64,000 nt of DNA from Prauserella cavernicola (GTDB taxonomy: Bacteria > Actinomycetota > Actinomycetes > Mycobacteriales > Pseudonocardiaceae): positions 124,001 through 188,000 of the forward strand of contig NZ_JAENJH010000011.1 of assembly GCF_016595675.1 (NCBI RefSeq), in the 5' to 3' direction. Under the pieces are notes generated by a model. That model ran no database searches and was not told where the DNA came from. It worked only from the letters and a program-made list of their open reading frames with translations. The stretch's first letter is position 1. Each line of letters starts with the position of its first letter. The translations under genes were made by a program, and so were the position numbers. Shown here piece after piece: positions 1-13,574 of this stretch.

Positions 1-293
1 ATCGAGACGCACTTGCCGTTGCCCGCCCAGCGCCAGTCGTGGAACGGGCACGCGATCTCGTTGCCCTTGACGCTGCCCTGGGTGAGGTCGCCGCCCATGT
101 GCCTGCAGTAGCCGTCGAGGACGTGCACCTCGCCGTCCTCGCCCTGGAACACCACGAGCTTGGTGCCGAACGCGGTGATGGCGTGGGGTTTGCCGTCCTT
201 GAAGGTGTCCGCGAGCCCGAGGCAGTGCCAGCCGCGGGCGAATCGGGTGGGCGGTGCGCCCGCGTCGATCGTGCGAACGGCTGCCTGCGTCAT
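1..293 (-). CDS. kshA: 3-ketosteroid 9alpha-hydroxylase oxygenase KshA, N-terminal part (runs off window)
   Basis: Only the first 97 codons are present; the rest lies beyond base 1. The fragment is a Rieske [2Fe-2S] domain: C63-x-H65 in a YCRHMGGDLTQG stretch and C82-x2-H85 in CPFHDWRW, the layout of KshA-type Rieske oxygenases. KshA, with the reductase KshB, adds a 9alpha hydroxyl to 3-ketosteroids; combined with delta1-dehydrogenation this opens ring B. The ATG overlaps the stop of the upstream kstD by 4 bp (ATGA), so the two are co-transcribed and probably translationally coupled, which fits their joint role. No kshB is visible in the window. The mononuclear-iron domain cannot be checked. 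Confidence 0.87.
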   Translation of the reverse strand, partial: MTQAAVRTIDAGAPPTRFARGWHCLGLADTFKDGKPHAITAFGTKLVVFQGEDGEVHVLDGYCRHMGGDLTQGSVKGNEIACPFHDWRWAGNGKCVS

Positions 294-1999
294 TGCGGAC
301 CTCCAGCGTGTCGTGCCGTGGGCTGTGCTCGATTCTGTGCGGCGAGATGGCGTGCCGCAAGGTATCCGAAGACCATCGCGGGCCCGATCGTCGCGCCGGG
401 TCCCGCGTAGGTGCGGCCCATCACGGCGGCGCTGGTGTTGCCCGCCGCGTACAGGCCGTCGATCGGGGTGCCGTCCTCGCGCAGGACGCGCGCGTGCACG
501 TCGGTGACCAGACCACCCTTGGTGCCGAGGTCGCCGGGCACGATCCTCACCGCGTAGAACGGTGCCCGCTCCAGTGCGCCGAGGCTCGGGTTGGGCCTGG
601 TGCGCGGGTCGCCGTAGTAGTGGTCGTAGGCGCTCGCGCCGCGGCCGAAGTCCTCGTCGACGCCCCGGCGGGCGAAGCCGTTGAACCGCTGGACGGTGGC
701 GGCCAGCGCGTCGGCGGGGACGTCGATCCGCTCCGCGAGTCCCTCCAGCGTCGAGGACTTCGCGGCGACGCCCGCCTTGAACCAGCGGCCGGGCAGCGGC
801 TGGCGCGGGCCGAGGCCGGTGAACATGTAGCGGTTGAGGTAGCGCTGGTCGAACACCAGCCAGGTCGGGATGTTGTGCGCGGGTCCGTCGCCGGGGCCGT
901 ACATCGCGTGCACGGCCTCCACGTAGGGCGCGGACTCGTTGACGAAGCGCTCGCCGCGGGCGTTGACCATGACGCAGCCGGGCCGGGAGCGCTCGGCGAG
1001 GGCGAACCACGGCCCCCCGGTGAGCGGCAGCGACGGCCCCCACCACGCGTCGTCCATCAGGTCCACACCCGCGCCGAGCCGCAGTCCCTCGGTGATGCCG
1101 TCGCCGGTGTTGCCGACGGCTCCGACCGTCCACTGTGTGCCGATGGGCTGCCGCTGGTACTTCTGGCGCAGCTGCTCGTTGTGCTCGAACCCGCCGGAGG
1201 CGAGCACGACGCCGAGGCGGGCGCGCACGAGCAGCTCCTCGCCGCCGGAGTCGACGAGCACGCCGGTGACCACTCCGTCCTGGGTGCGCAGGCCGGTCAT
1301 CGGCGTGGACAGCCAGACGGGCACGTCGGCGCGCTGCAACCCGGCGCGCAGTCCCGCGGAGAGCGCCTGGCCCATCGACAGCAGCCGTTGTCCGGTGAGC
1401 CTGCCCCTGAGCCAGCGCAGCCCGAGCGCGACCAGCCGGGCGAGCCCGCGCGGGTGGCGGGCCAGCAGGCTCAGCCAGCGGAAGTCCGCCTGCGTGATCG
1501 GCACGCCGAGGGGCGGCGCGCTGTAGGGCGGTTCGAGGTGGGCGAGCTCGGCGCCGAGGACCTTGCCGTCGAGCGGGGCGGGCTCGACGGAGCGCCCGCC
1601 GGGCCGTCCGCCGGGGGCCTCGGGGTGGTAGTCGGAGTAGTCGCGCACCCAGCGCAGCCGCAGTGGGGTGTGCTCGTGCACGAACGCGACCACGTCGGGG
1701 CCGTGGTCGAGAAAGGCCTGCCTGCGCTCGGCGGGCACGACGTCGCCGACGATCGACTCGAGGTAGCGGCGCGCGTCCTCGGGGGTGTCGGTGACGCCCG
1801 CCGCGCGCAGCGCCTCGTTGCCGGGAATCCAGACACCGCCGCCGGAGCGGGCGGTGGAACCGCCGAAGCACGCGGCCTTCTCCAGCACGACGACGTCGAG
1901 ACCCTCGTGGGCGGCGGCCAGCGCCGCGGTCATCCCCGCGGCTCCGCTGCCCACCACGGCGACGTCGAACTCCGCGGAGCGGTCGGCGTCCCCTGCCAT
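290..1999 (-). CDS. kstD: 3-ketosteroid delta1-dehydrogenase KstD
   Basis: 569 aa FAD enzyme of the KstD/fumarate-reductase-like family. It removes the 1alpha and 2beta hydrogens of 3-ketosteroids, giving 1,4-dien-3-ones. The N-terminus has the dinucleotide-binding GSGAAG motif (about residues 16-21) followed by the acidic E about 20 residues on. The C-terminus carries the family signature YAAGNTSAAVMG followed by YAGPGAT; Y531 and G535 there correspond to the catalytic Tyr/Gly pair of Rhodococcus KstD1. Length is slightly above the usual 510-565. It is the first gene of the kstD-kshA operon, with a KstR-type box 10 bp upstream of its ATG. Identity is well supported by signature and context; exact substrate preference cannot be read from sequence. 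Confidence 0.9.
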   Translation of the reverse strand: MAGDADRSAEFDVAVVGSGAAGMTAALAAAHEGLDVVVLEKAACFGGSTARSGGGVWIPGNEALRAAGVTDTPEDARRYLESIVGDVVPAERRQAFLDHGPDVVAFVHEHTPLRLRWVRDYSDYHPEAPGGRPGGRSVEPAPLDGKVLGAELAHLEPPYSAPPLGVPITQADFRWLSLLARHPRGLARLVALGLRWLRGRLTGQRLLSMGQALSAGLRAGLQRADVPVWLSTPMTGLRTQDGVVTGVLVDSGGEELLVRARLGVVLASGGFEHNEQLRQKYQRQPIGTQWTVGAVGNTGDGITEGLRLGAGVDLMDDAWWGPSLPLTGGPWFALAERSRPGCVMVNARGERFVNESAPYVEAVHAMYGPGDGPAHNIPTWLVFDQRYLNRYMFTGLGPRQPLPGRWFKAGVAAKSSTLEGLAERIDVPADALAATVQRFNGFARRGVDEDFGRGASAYDHYYGDPRTRPNPSLGALERAPFYAVRIVPGDLGTKGGLVTDVHARVLREDGTPIDGLYAAGNTSAAVMGRTYAGPGATIGPAMVFGYLAARHLAAQNRAQPTARHAGGPQ

Positions 2000-2008
2000 G
2001 CCACCTCC

Positions 2009-2022
2009 TGGAACACGTTATA
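2009..2022. promoter_or_regulatory. KstR-type operator in front of kstD-kshA
   Basis: TGGAACACGTTATA matches every fixed base of the palindrome TNNAACNNGTTNNA known for the TetR-family repressor KstR. It lies 10 bp from the kstD start codon, a position where bound repressor would block transcription of kstD-kshA. Confidence 0.75.
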
Positions 2023-2065
2023 GGCGACTGCGCCGCTGGTTGACGGCGCTTCGGTCACGATAGAC

Positions 2066-2079
2066 GAGAACGTGTTTCA
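2066..2079. promoter_or_regulatory. KstR-type operator in front of the second steroid dehydrogenase gene
   Basis: GAGAACGTGTTTCA fits TNNAACNNGTTNNA except for the first T. It lies 17 bp before the GTG at 2097, so the divergent kstD and dehydrogenase genes each have their own box 44 bp apart. Confidence 0.65.
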
Positions 2080-2096
2080 GTTCTAGGGTAGTCGTC

Positions 2097-3659
2097 GTGA
2101 GCGGTCATGCGGATGTGATTGTCGTTGGATTCGGCGCCGCCGGCGCGTGCGCGGCCATCGAGGCCGCCGAGGCGGGCGTCGAGGTACTGGTGCTCGACCG
2201 CTTCGGCGGGGGAGGGGCGAGCGCGCTCAGCGGCGGCATCGTCTACGCGGGCGGAGGCACCGTGCAGCAGCGCGACGCGGGCGTGGACGACTCGGCCGAC
2301 GCGATGTTCGACTACCTCCGGCTGGAGGTCGGCGACGCCGTGTCGGAGCGGACGCTGCGCCGCTTCTGCGACTCCAGCCCGGAGATGGTCACGTGGCTGG
2401 AGCAGCGCGGCGTGCCCTTCGAGGGCAGCCTGTGCCCGGTCAAGACCTCCTACCCGAACAACGACTACTACCTCTACTACTCCGGCAGTGAGTCGGCGGG
2501 CGGGTTCCGCGACGCCGCCAAGCCAGCCGCGCGCGGGCACCGGGCCCGTGGGCGCGGCACCTCCGGCAAGGTGCTCTTCGCTGGCCTCGCCGGTGCGGCG
2601 AAGGCCCGGGGCGTGCGGGTGCTGCCGCGCACGACCGCGTACGAGCTGATGACCGAGGACGGCGCGGTCACCGGCGTGCGGGTGCGGACGCTGCGCGACG
2701 CGCCGCGCTGGGCGCGCGGGGCCCATCGCCTGCTGGGCGGGCTCTCCGCGAAGCCGGGGATCTACGTGCCCGCGCTCCGCCGGGTGCTGCAGCGCGGCGT
2801 CGAGCGGATCGAGCGGCGGTACGCGCGCGAGGCCGCGCTGACGGCGCGCCGCGCCGTGGTGCTCGCCGCGGGCGGCTTCATCGCGAACCGCGCGCTGGTG
2901 CGCGAGCACGCCCCCGCCTACCGCGGCGGGCTGCCGCTCGGGACGGCCGGGGACGACGGCTCGGGCCTGCGGCTCGGCACCGGAGCCGGTGCGGCGACCG
3001 CCGCGCTGGACAAGGTCTCGGCGTGGCGGTTCCTCACCCCGCCCAGTGCGTTCCTCGGCGGAATCCTCGTGGGGCCCGACGGCGGGCGGTTCATCGACGA
3101 GTCCCGTTACGGCGCGGCGATCGGCGAGGCCATGATCCACGCGCACCAGGGCAGGGGCTGGCTGCTCGTCGACGACGAGATCGTGCGCAGGGCGCGTGCC
3201 GGGGTGCGCGGGGAGAGCCAGTGGTTCCAGTGGCTGCAGACGGTCTTCCTGCTGCGCCGGGGCCGGGTGAGCGCCGGTTCGCTCGCCGAGGTCGCGCGCA
3301 AGGCGGGTGTCGACCCCGACGGCCTGGTCGAGTCAGTGCGTGCCTATCGGGCCGACGACGCCGACCCGCTGGGCAAGCCCGCCGAGTTCGTGGCGCCGCT
3401 CGCGACGCCACCGTACTCGCTCGTGGACCTCTCGATCCGGCCGAACATCGGGTACCCGTGCCCGATGCTGACGCTCGGCGGGCTCGTCGTGGACGAGGAC
3501 ACCGGTCAGGTTCGGGACGGCGAGGGCGCGCCGATCGCCGGGCTGTACGCGGCGGGACGCACCGCGGTGGGAATCTGTTCCAGTTCCTACGTCAGTGGCC
3601 TCTCGCTCGCGGATTGTGTGTTCTCAGGAAGAAGGGCGGGACTGGCCGTGTCGGGGTGA
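2097..3659 (+). CDS. FAD-dependent 3-ketosteroid dehydrogenase, delta4-(5alpha)-type candidate
   Basis: 520 aa, GTG start. The N-terminal FAD motif is GFGAAGACAA (11-20), and the C-terminus has YAAGRTAVGICSSSYVSG. The fold is the same superfamily as the neighbouring KstD but the sequences differ strongly. In the structurally studied delta4-(5alpha)-dehydrogenase Kst4D the active site uses Tyr319, Tyr466 and Ser468 (from memory). Here Y338 (in FIDESRYG) and Y498-V-S500 can fill these places, including the exact Tyr-x-Ser spacing. That enzyme converts 5alpha-3-ketosteroids to 4-ene-3-ketosteroids, a feeder step for KstD/KshA. The gene lies between kstD and hsaA, each unit with a KstR-type box. 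Another flavin dehydrogenase acting on a steroid intermediate cannot be excluded. Confidence 0.68.
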   Translation: MSGHADVIVVGFGAAGACAAIEAAEAGVEVLVLDRFGGGGASALSGGIVYAGGGTVQQRDAGVDDSADAMFDYLRLEVGDAVSERTLRRFCDSSPEMVTWLEQRGVPFEGSLCPVKTSYPNNDYYLYYSGSESAGGFRDAAKPAARGHRARGRGTSGKVLFAGLAGAAKARGVRVLPRTTAYELMTEDGAVTGVRVRTLRDAPRWARGAHRLLGGLSAKPGIYVPALRRVLQRGVERIERRYAREAALTARRAVVLAAGGFIANRALVREHAPAYRGGLPLGTAGDDGSGLRLGTGAGAATAALDKVSAWRFLTPPSAFLGGILVGPDGGRFIDESRYGAAIGEAMIHAHQGRGWLLVDDEIVRRARAGVRGESQWFQWLQTVFLLRRGRVSAGSLAEVARKAGVDPDGLVESVRAYRADDADPLGKPAEFVAPLATPPYSLVDLSIRPNIGYPCPMLTLGGLVVDEDTGQVRDGEGAPIAGLYAAGRTAVGICSSSYVSGLSLADCVFSGRRAGLAVSG

Positions 3660-3666
3660 CAAAAAC

Positions 3667-3680
3667 GAGAACGTGTTCTA
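3667..3680. promoter_or_regulatory. KstR-type operator in front of hsaADCB
   Basis: GAGAACGTGTTCTA fits TNNAACNNGTTNNA except for the first T. It starts 8 bp after the stop of the upstream gene and lies 60 bp before the hsaA ATG, implying that the hsa operon has its own steroid-responsive promoter. Confidence 0.7.
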
Positions 3681-3740
3681 GTCTTGGCTACGTCAGACCA
3701 GGTAGACCCGCACGGGTTCGTGACCAGGAACGAGGCAGGT

Positions 3741-7199
<3,459 letters not shown>

Positions 7200-7228
7200 G
7201 CGATCGAGGCATGCGGTAAGAACGCTGC

Positions 7229-7981
7229 ATGACTCACGAGCGCGTGGCAGTGGTGACGGGGGCGGGCAGCGGGATCGGCAGGAGCGTGGCGCGGGCGATG
7301 CTCGCCGACGGCTACCGGGTGGCACTCGCCGGCAGGCGCCCCGAACCCCTGCGCGAGACCGCCGAGGGCGCGGTGGGTTCTGAGCGGGCGCTGGTCGTGC
7401 CCACCGACGTCACCGACGACGACGCCGTGGCCGCCCTGTTCGCCGCCGTGCGTCAGCGGTGGGGCCGGGTCGACGTGCTGGTGAACAACGCGGGCACCTT
7501 CGGCGCGCCCGGCTCGGTCGACACGCTGTCGGTCGAGGACTGGCGCCGGACCGTGGACGTGAACCTGACGGGCATGTTCCTCTGCGCCCACCACGCGGTG
7601 CGGCTGATGAAGGAGCAGGAGCCCCGGGGCGGGCGGATCATCAACAACGGCTCCATCTCGGCGCACGCGCCCCGGCCCGAGACCGTGGCGTACTCGGCGA
7701 CCAAGCACGCGGTCACGGGGCTCACCAAGTCGATCTCGCTCGACGGCAGGGCCTTCGACGTCGCGTGTGGACAGATCGACATCGGCAACGCGGCGACGGA
7801 GCTGACCGCGGGAATCGCGACCGGGGCCAGGCAGGCCGACGGCTCGATCCGGCCGGAGCCGACGTTCGACGTCGCCCACGTGGCCGAGGCGGTGCTGCAC
7901 ATGGCCGCGCTGCCGCTGTCGGCCAACGTCGGGTTCCTGACGCTCACCGCCACCGCGATGCCGTTTCTGGGGCGCGGCTGA
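7229..7981 (+). CDS. SDR-family oxidoreductase within the steroid cluster
   Basis: 250 aa classical short-chain dehydrogenase. It has the cofactor motif TGAGSGIG (10-17), NNAG (86-89), and the catalytic S142, Y155 and K159 (AYSATKHA). An R at 36-37 after the second strand (LAGRRPEP) suggests NADP(H). It lies 29 bp after hsaB in the same direction and may be read through from the hsa operon, with a further small gene downstream. No specific steroid hydroxyl can be assigned; a hydroxysteroid or side-chain alcohol dehydrogenase is the simplest reading from context, but this is inference. Confidence 0.75.
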   Translation: MTHERVAVVTGAGSGIGRSVARAMLADGYRVALAGRRPEPLRETAEGAVGSERALVVPTDVTDDDAVAALFAAVRQRWGRVDVLVNNAGTFGAPGSVDTLSVEDWRRTVDVNLTGMFLCAHHAVRLMKEQEPRGGRIINNGSISAHAPRPETVAYSATKHAVTGLTKSISLDGRAFDVACGQIDIGNAATELTAGIATGARQADGSIRPEPTFDVAHVAEAVLHMAALPLSANVGFLTLTATAMPFLGRG

Positions 7982-8062
7982 AAATCCGCTCGTTGACGTG
8001 GTGCGGGACTCGGCGCACTCTGCGGACGCGGGGGCCACAGTGCGACGGAAAGGGTGTGAGCC

Positions 8063-9572
<1,510 letters not shown>

Positions 9573-9723
9573 AATCTTGGCAACGCCCGGCGAGGTCAAC
9601 CGCCGTTCGGTTACCGATCGCACCGGCGTTGTCTACCAGGAGTTTCAAGATCCTCACCGATTAAGTAAACGGGGTTCACTCGACATCTTCCGTGAGTTAA
9701 CGCCGTATGCTTCAATCGAGTTC

Positions 9724-9737
9724 TAGAACGTGTTCCA
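9724..9737. promoter_or_regulatory. KstR-type operator in front of cyp125
   Basis: TAGAACGTGTTCCA is an exact match to TNNAACNNGTTNNA. It lies 26 bp before the cyp125 ATG and 152 bp from the fadA5-side box, so the two divergent genes can be repressed separately. Confidence 0.75.
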
Positions 9738-9763
9738 CGACACTGCTGTCGGAGGTACGGCGC

Positions 9764-10990
9764 ATGAGCTCGTCGCTACTGCCCACCGGATTCGACTTCA
9801 CCGATCCCGATCTGTACGCGAGCAGGCTCCCGTTGGAGGAGTTCGCGCTGTTGCGCCAGACGGCTCCCGTCTGGTGGAACCCCCAGCCGTTCAACAGGGC
9901 GGGGTTCCAGGACGAGGGATATTGGGTGGTCACCCGGCTCGAAGACGTCAAGACCGTGTCCCGGGACAGCGAGTTGTACTCGTCCCGGGAGAAGACCGCC
10001 ATCATCCGCTTCGACGAGAACATGACGGAGGACGGACTCAACGCCAACCGGCTCGTACTGCTGAACATGGACGCGCCGCAGCACACCAAGCTGCGGCGGA
10101 TCGTGTCCAAGGGGTTCACGCCGAGGGCCATCGGCAGGCTCGAGGAGGCACTGCGGTCGCGGGCGAAGGAGATCGTGCGCACCGCCAAGGAGAAGGGCTC
10201 CGGTGACTTCGTCGCCGACATCGCGTGCGAGCTGCCCCTGCAGGCCATCGCCGAGCTCATCGGAATCCCGCAGGAGGACCGGCTCAAGATCTTCGACTGG
10301 TCCAACCAGATGATCGGCTACGACGACCCCGAGTACGACATCGAACCGCTCGCCGCGTCGGCCGAGCTCGTCGGCTACGCGTTCAACATGGCCGAACAGC
10401 GCCGGGGCTGCCCGATGGACGACATCGTCACCACACTCGTCCAGGCCGATGTGGACGGTGAGTCGCTGTCGTCGGACGAGTTCGGCTTCTTCGTGATCCT
10501 GCTGGCGGTGGCGGGCAACGAGACCACCCGCAACGCCATCACCCACGGCATGAAGGCCCTGCTCGACCATCCGGACCAGTGGGAGATCTACAAGGATCGG
10601 CGGCCCAAGACCGCACCCGACGAGATCGTCCGCTGGGCCACGCCGGTGGTCTCGTTCCAGCGCACCGCCACCCGCGATACCGAGCTCGGCGGGCAGCACA
10701 TCAAGGCGGGCGACCGGGTCGGCATGTTCTACAGCTCGGCCAACTTCGACCCCGAGGTCTTCGAGGAGCCCGAGAAGTTCGACGTGCTGCGCGAGGACAA
10801 CCCGCACGTCGGCTTCGGCGGGACCGGGTCGCACTACTGCATCGGCGCCAACCTGGCGCGCCTGGAGATCGACCTGATCTTCAATGCGATCGCCGACGAG
10901 ATGCCGAACATCCGCGAGCTCGAACAGCCCGACCGGCTGCGCTCGGGCTGGCTCAACGGCATCAAGCACTACCGGGTGGCCTACGAGTAG
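9764..10990 (+). CDS. cyp125: Cholesterol C26/C27 monooxygenase CYP125
   Basis: 408 aa soluble cytochrome P450 of the CYP125 type, which oxidises the terminal side-chain methyl of cholesterol/cholestenone to start side-chain degradation. Visible features are the I-helix AGNETTRNA, an E-x2-R in DEIVRW and the haem loop GFGGTGSHYCIGANLAR with C359 as the iron ligand. The SSREKTAIIRF and NLDAPQH-like LNMDAPQHTKLR segments are typical of the CYP124/125/142 group. The ATG at 9764 is preceded by GGAGGT 8 bp away; an upstream in-frame start would put the KstR box inside the gene. It is divergent from fadA5. Confidence 0.92.
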   Translation: MSSSLLPTGFDFTDPDLYASRLPLEEFALLRQTAPVWWNPQPFNRAGFQDEGYWVVTRLEDVKTVSRDSELYSSREKTAIIRFDENMTEDGLNANRLVLLNMDAPQHTKLRRIVSKGFTPRAIGRLEEALRSRAKEIVRTAKEKGSGDFVADIACELPLQAIAELIGIPQEDRLKIFDWSNQMIGYDDPEYDIEPLAASAELVGYAFNMAEQRRGCPMDDIVTTLVQADVDGESLSSDEFGFFVILLAVAGNETTRNAITHGMKALLDHPDQWEIYKDRRPKTAPDEIVRWATPVVSFQRTATRDTELGGQHIKAGDRVGMFYSSANFDPEVFEEPEKFDVLREDNPHVGFGGTGSHYCIGANLARLEIDLIFNAIADEMPNIRELEQPDRLRSGWLNGIKHYRVAYE

Positions 10991-11007
10991 AGCCGGCTCG
11001 CTCCAGC

Positions 11008-11048
11008 GACCTCGTGCGTCGCGTGCCCGGCACGCGACGCACGAGGTC
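11008..11048. terminator. Strong hairpin terminator after cyp125
   Basis: A perfect 19-bp inverted repeat (11008-11026 and 11030-11048) with a 3-base loop begins 17 bp after the cyp125 stop. There is no T-run, as is usual in this GC range. It can serve both strands. Confidence 0.8.
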
Positions 11049-11334
11049 GTGTGCCCACCGTCGGCTACCGCGACGCTGTCGAGGCGCCCAGGCTCTGGGG
11101 CACGCTGCGGGGCCTGACGGCGGACGCGGCCCGGGTCCCGAAACACATCGCGGGTCGTCTCGCGCGAGCAGGACTGTGCCCGGCCCGAGCCCGGGTTCGG
11201 CTGGTGATCGCCGATCGCGCCGGGCCGCGCCACCGCCGTGCACGACCGGCGCCGTGCACCCCGCGCGCACAGGGTCTCGGCCGAACTCGCCCCGGCTTGG
11301 CGAGGGCGCGTCGTTCGGCTCCGGGGCCTCGGGC
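11049..11334. other. Gene-free stretch between convergent cyp125 and ltp3-like genes
   Basis: About 285 bp after the hairpin. Reading frames here have no recognisable protein pattern or ribosome-binding site, and I see no RNA gene or repeat. It may be a decayed gene remnant. Confidence 0.5.
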
Positions 11335-12501
11335 TCAGCTGCCCGGTTTGGCCGAGCCGACCACCCACATCGAGAAGTACTGCGAGCCGCCGCCGTAGGC
11401 GTGGCCGAGTGCGGTGCGGGCGCCGTCGACCTGATAGTCGCCCGCGCGGCCCATCACCTGCTTGGCCGCCTCCGAGAAGCGCAGCATGCCCGAGGCGCCG
11501 ATGGGGTTGGACGAGAGCACGCCGCCCGACGGGTTCACCGGCAGCCGTCCGCCCAGCGCGGTCTCGCCTGCCTCGGTGAGCTTCCAGCCCTCGCCCTCCG
11601 CCATGAAGCCGAGGTTCTCCAGCCACATCGGCTCGAACCAGGAGAACGGCACGTAGATCTCCGCGGTGTCCACCTGGGACAGCGGGTCGGTGATCCCGGC
11701 CTCCTTCCACAGCGCCGCGGCCGCGTCCCGGCCCGCCTGCGGGTTCACCTGGTCGCGTCCCGCGAACGTGGTGGGTTCGGTGCGCATGGCCGTCGCGTGG
11801 ATCCACGCCGCACCGCCCTCGACGGCGTCGCCGGAGGACTCGTCACCGAGCACCATCGCGCACGCGCCGTCGGAGGAGGGGCAGGTCTCGTCGTAGCGGA
11901 TCGGGTCCCACAGCATCTGCGACGCCCGCACCGACTCCACGGTGATGTCGGGCTGGCGCAGGTGCGCGAACGGGTTGAGCGCGCCGTTGCGCCGGTCCTT
12001 CGCCGCGACGATGGCGCCGACGTGCTCGGGCGCGCCGGAGCGCCGCAGGTAGGAGCGCACGTGCGGCGCGAAGTACCCGCCCGCGCCCGCTCCGACCGGC
12101 ATCTGGAAGGGCGGCAGGATCGACAGCGCCCACATCGCGTTGGACTCGGACTGCTTCTCGAACGCCACCGTCAGCACCTTCCGGTGCACCCCGGCCTGGA
12201 TCAGGCTCGCCGCGACCAGCGCGGTCGAGCCGCCCACCGAGCCCGCGGTGTGCACGCGCAGCAGTGGTTTGCCGTTCGCGCCCAGTGCGTCGGCGAGGAA
12301 CAGCTCGGGCATCATCACGCCCTCGAACATGTCGGGCGCCTTGCCGAGCACGACGGCGTCGATCTCGGGCCAGTCCACCTGGGCGTCGGCCAGCGCGCGG
12401 TCGACGGCCTCGCGCAGCAGCCCCGGCATCGACACGTCGGTGCGCTTCGCGCGGTGGTGGGTCTGTCCGGTGCCGAGCACGGCGGCGAGTTGCTTGGCCA
12501 C
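11335..12501 (-). CDS. Thiolase-like lipid-transfer protein, Ltp3 type
   Basis: 388 aa member of the SCP2-thiolase-like (non-decarboxylating/aldolase) group. The thiolase fold is visible (VHTAGSVGGSTALVAAS; NPSGGVLSSNPIGASG), but the nucleophilic Cys and the GHP histidine of true thiolases are replaced (AGS and SNP). A retro-aldolase-type C-C cleavage or a structural role is therefore likelier than thiolysis. It is the third gene of an operon with a DUF35 protein and the Ltp4-like partner, the order of Mtb Rv3521-Rv3522-Rv3523. In Rhodococcus, ltp3 and ltp4 are needed for C24-branched sterol side chains. The gene starts 3 bp after the stop of its partner. The name Ltp3 rests on synteny and length. 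Confidence 0.75.
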   Translation of the reverse strand: MAKQLAAVLGTGQTHHRAKRTDVSMPGLLREAVDRALADAQVDWPEIDAVVLGKAPDMFEGVMMPELFLADALGANGKPLLRVHTAGSVGGSTALVAASLIQAGVHRKVLTVAFEKQSESNAMWALSILPPFQMPVGAGAGGYFAPHVRSYLRRSGAPEHVGAIVAAKDRRNGALNPFAHLRQPDITVESVRASQMLWDPIRYDETCPSSDGACAMVLGDESSGDAVEGGAAWIHATAMRTEPTTFAGRDQVNPQAGRDAAAALWKEAGITDPLSQVDTAEIYVPFSWFEPMWLENLGFMAEGEGWKLTEAGETALGGRLPVNPSGGVLSSNPIGASGMLRFSEAAKQVMGRAGDYQVDGARTALGHAYGGGSQYFSMWVVGSAKPGS

Positions 12502-12504
12502 GCC

Positions 12505-13560
12505 TTAGCCCCTTTCCAGTACTGCCACGAGGTTCTGCTGCAACGCGGGCCCGCTCGTCGCGTGCGCGACGGTCCGCCGCGCGTTGCCCGCGAGGATCTG
12601 CCGGGCGGCCTCACCGATGCGGACCAGCCCGGCCGAGAACATCGGGTTGCCGGTGAGCGCGCCGCCCGAGGGGTTCACCCGCACGCCGTCACCGAGACCG
12701 AGCGCGTCGCGCACGATCAGCTCCTGGTGTGTGAACGGCGCGTGCAGCTCGGCGATGTCGACGTCCGTGCCCACCCCGGCCGCGCGGCCGGCGAGCTCGG
12801 TCGAGGGGGAGCGGGTCAGATCGCGGCTGCCGAGCGCGGGGGAGTCGACGCGGTGGTCGATGCCGGTGACGACGGCGGGCCGTTCCACGAGGTCGCGGGC
12901 CCGCTCGGCGGAGGCCAGCACGATCACGGCGGCGCCGTCGGTGACGGGCGCGATGTCGTGTGCCCGCAACGGATCCGCGACGACGGGCGCGTCCAGCAGT
13001 GTCGCGGCGTCGGTGTCGCCGGAGACCTGGGCGAACGGGTTGCCCGCGGCGTCGCGCCTGCTGCGGGCGGCGACCTCGGCGAGGTCCTGCTCGCTCCACC
13101 GGCCCGAGTCCAGCCCCATCCGGGCCTGGATGCCGGCCACCGAGATCGAGTCCGGCCACAGCGGCGCCACGACGTAGGGGTCGAGCTGCAGCGCGAGCAC
13201 CCGGCGCAGCTGCCCGGCCGAGGACTTGCCGAAGCCGTACACCAGCGCGGTGTCCACCTCGCCCATGCGGATCTTCAGCCACGCCTCGTAGAGCGCCCAC
13301 GCCGCGTCCATCTCCACGTGCGACTCGTGGATGGGCGGGAACGCGCCGATCGCGTCCACCGCGGCGATGAACGAGAACGCGCGGCCCGCGAGATAGTCCG
13401 ACGAACCGGAACACCAGAACCCGATGTCCTTTGTGGACAAGCCGGTCTGCTCGAAGACCTCCGTGAAGATCGGCACGAGCATCTCGACACCGTTGGTGGT
13501 GCCCTGGGTCCTGCGCACGTTCGGCGACTGCGCGAACCCCACCACCGCAACCTCGGTCAT
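12505..13560 (-). CDS. Thiolase-like lipid-transfer protein, Ltp4 type
   Basis: 351 aa, distantly related to the Ltp3-like neighbour and shorter, as Ltp4 is (about 354 aa). It starts MTEVAVVGFAQSP. Conserved loops are CSGSSDYLAGRAFSF, PPIHESHVEMDAAWA (where true thiolases carry the catalytic Cys) and NPSGGALTGNPMFSAG (no GHP histidine). These losses fit a heteromeric partner of Ltp3 in side-chain aldol cleavage. The start is the ATG at 13560; much longer frames reaching 15567 are artefacts that read through the opposite-strand ligase gene. It lies 14 bp after the DUF35 gene, in the same operon. Confidence 0.75.
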   Translation of the reverse strand: MTEVAVVGFAQSPNVRRTQGTTNGVEMLVPIFTEVFEQTGLSTKDIGFWCSGSSDYLAGRAFSFIAAVDAIGAFPPIHESHVEMDAAWALYEAWLKIRMGEVDTALVYGFGKSSAGQLRRVLALQLDPYVVAPLWPDSISVAGIQARMGLDSGRWSEQDLAEVAARSRRDAAGNPFAQVSGDTDAATLLDAPVVADPLRAHDIAPVTDGAAVIVLASAERARDLVERPAVVTGIDHRVDSPALGSRDLTRSPSTELAGRAAGVGTDVDIAELHAPFTHQELIVRDALGLGDGVRVNPSGGALTGNPMFSAGLVRIGEAARQILAGNARRTVAHATSGPALQQNLVAVLERG

Positions 13561-13574
13561 GGCAGCGACACTCC

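Noticed and set aside
254-2023. 589-aa open frame on the + strand
   Set aside because: Shadow of kstD on the minus strand. Composition is Arg/Gly/Val-rich with no domain; the minus strand has clear FAD and KstD signatures.
3684-3740. Upstream TTG start for hsaA
   Set aside because: It starts 3 bp after the operator and has no ribosome-binding site; ATG at 3741 has AGGCAGGT and gives the family length.
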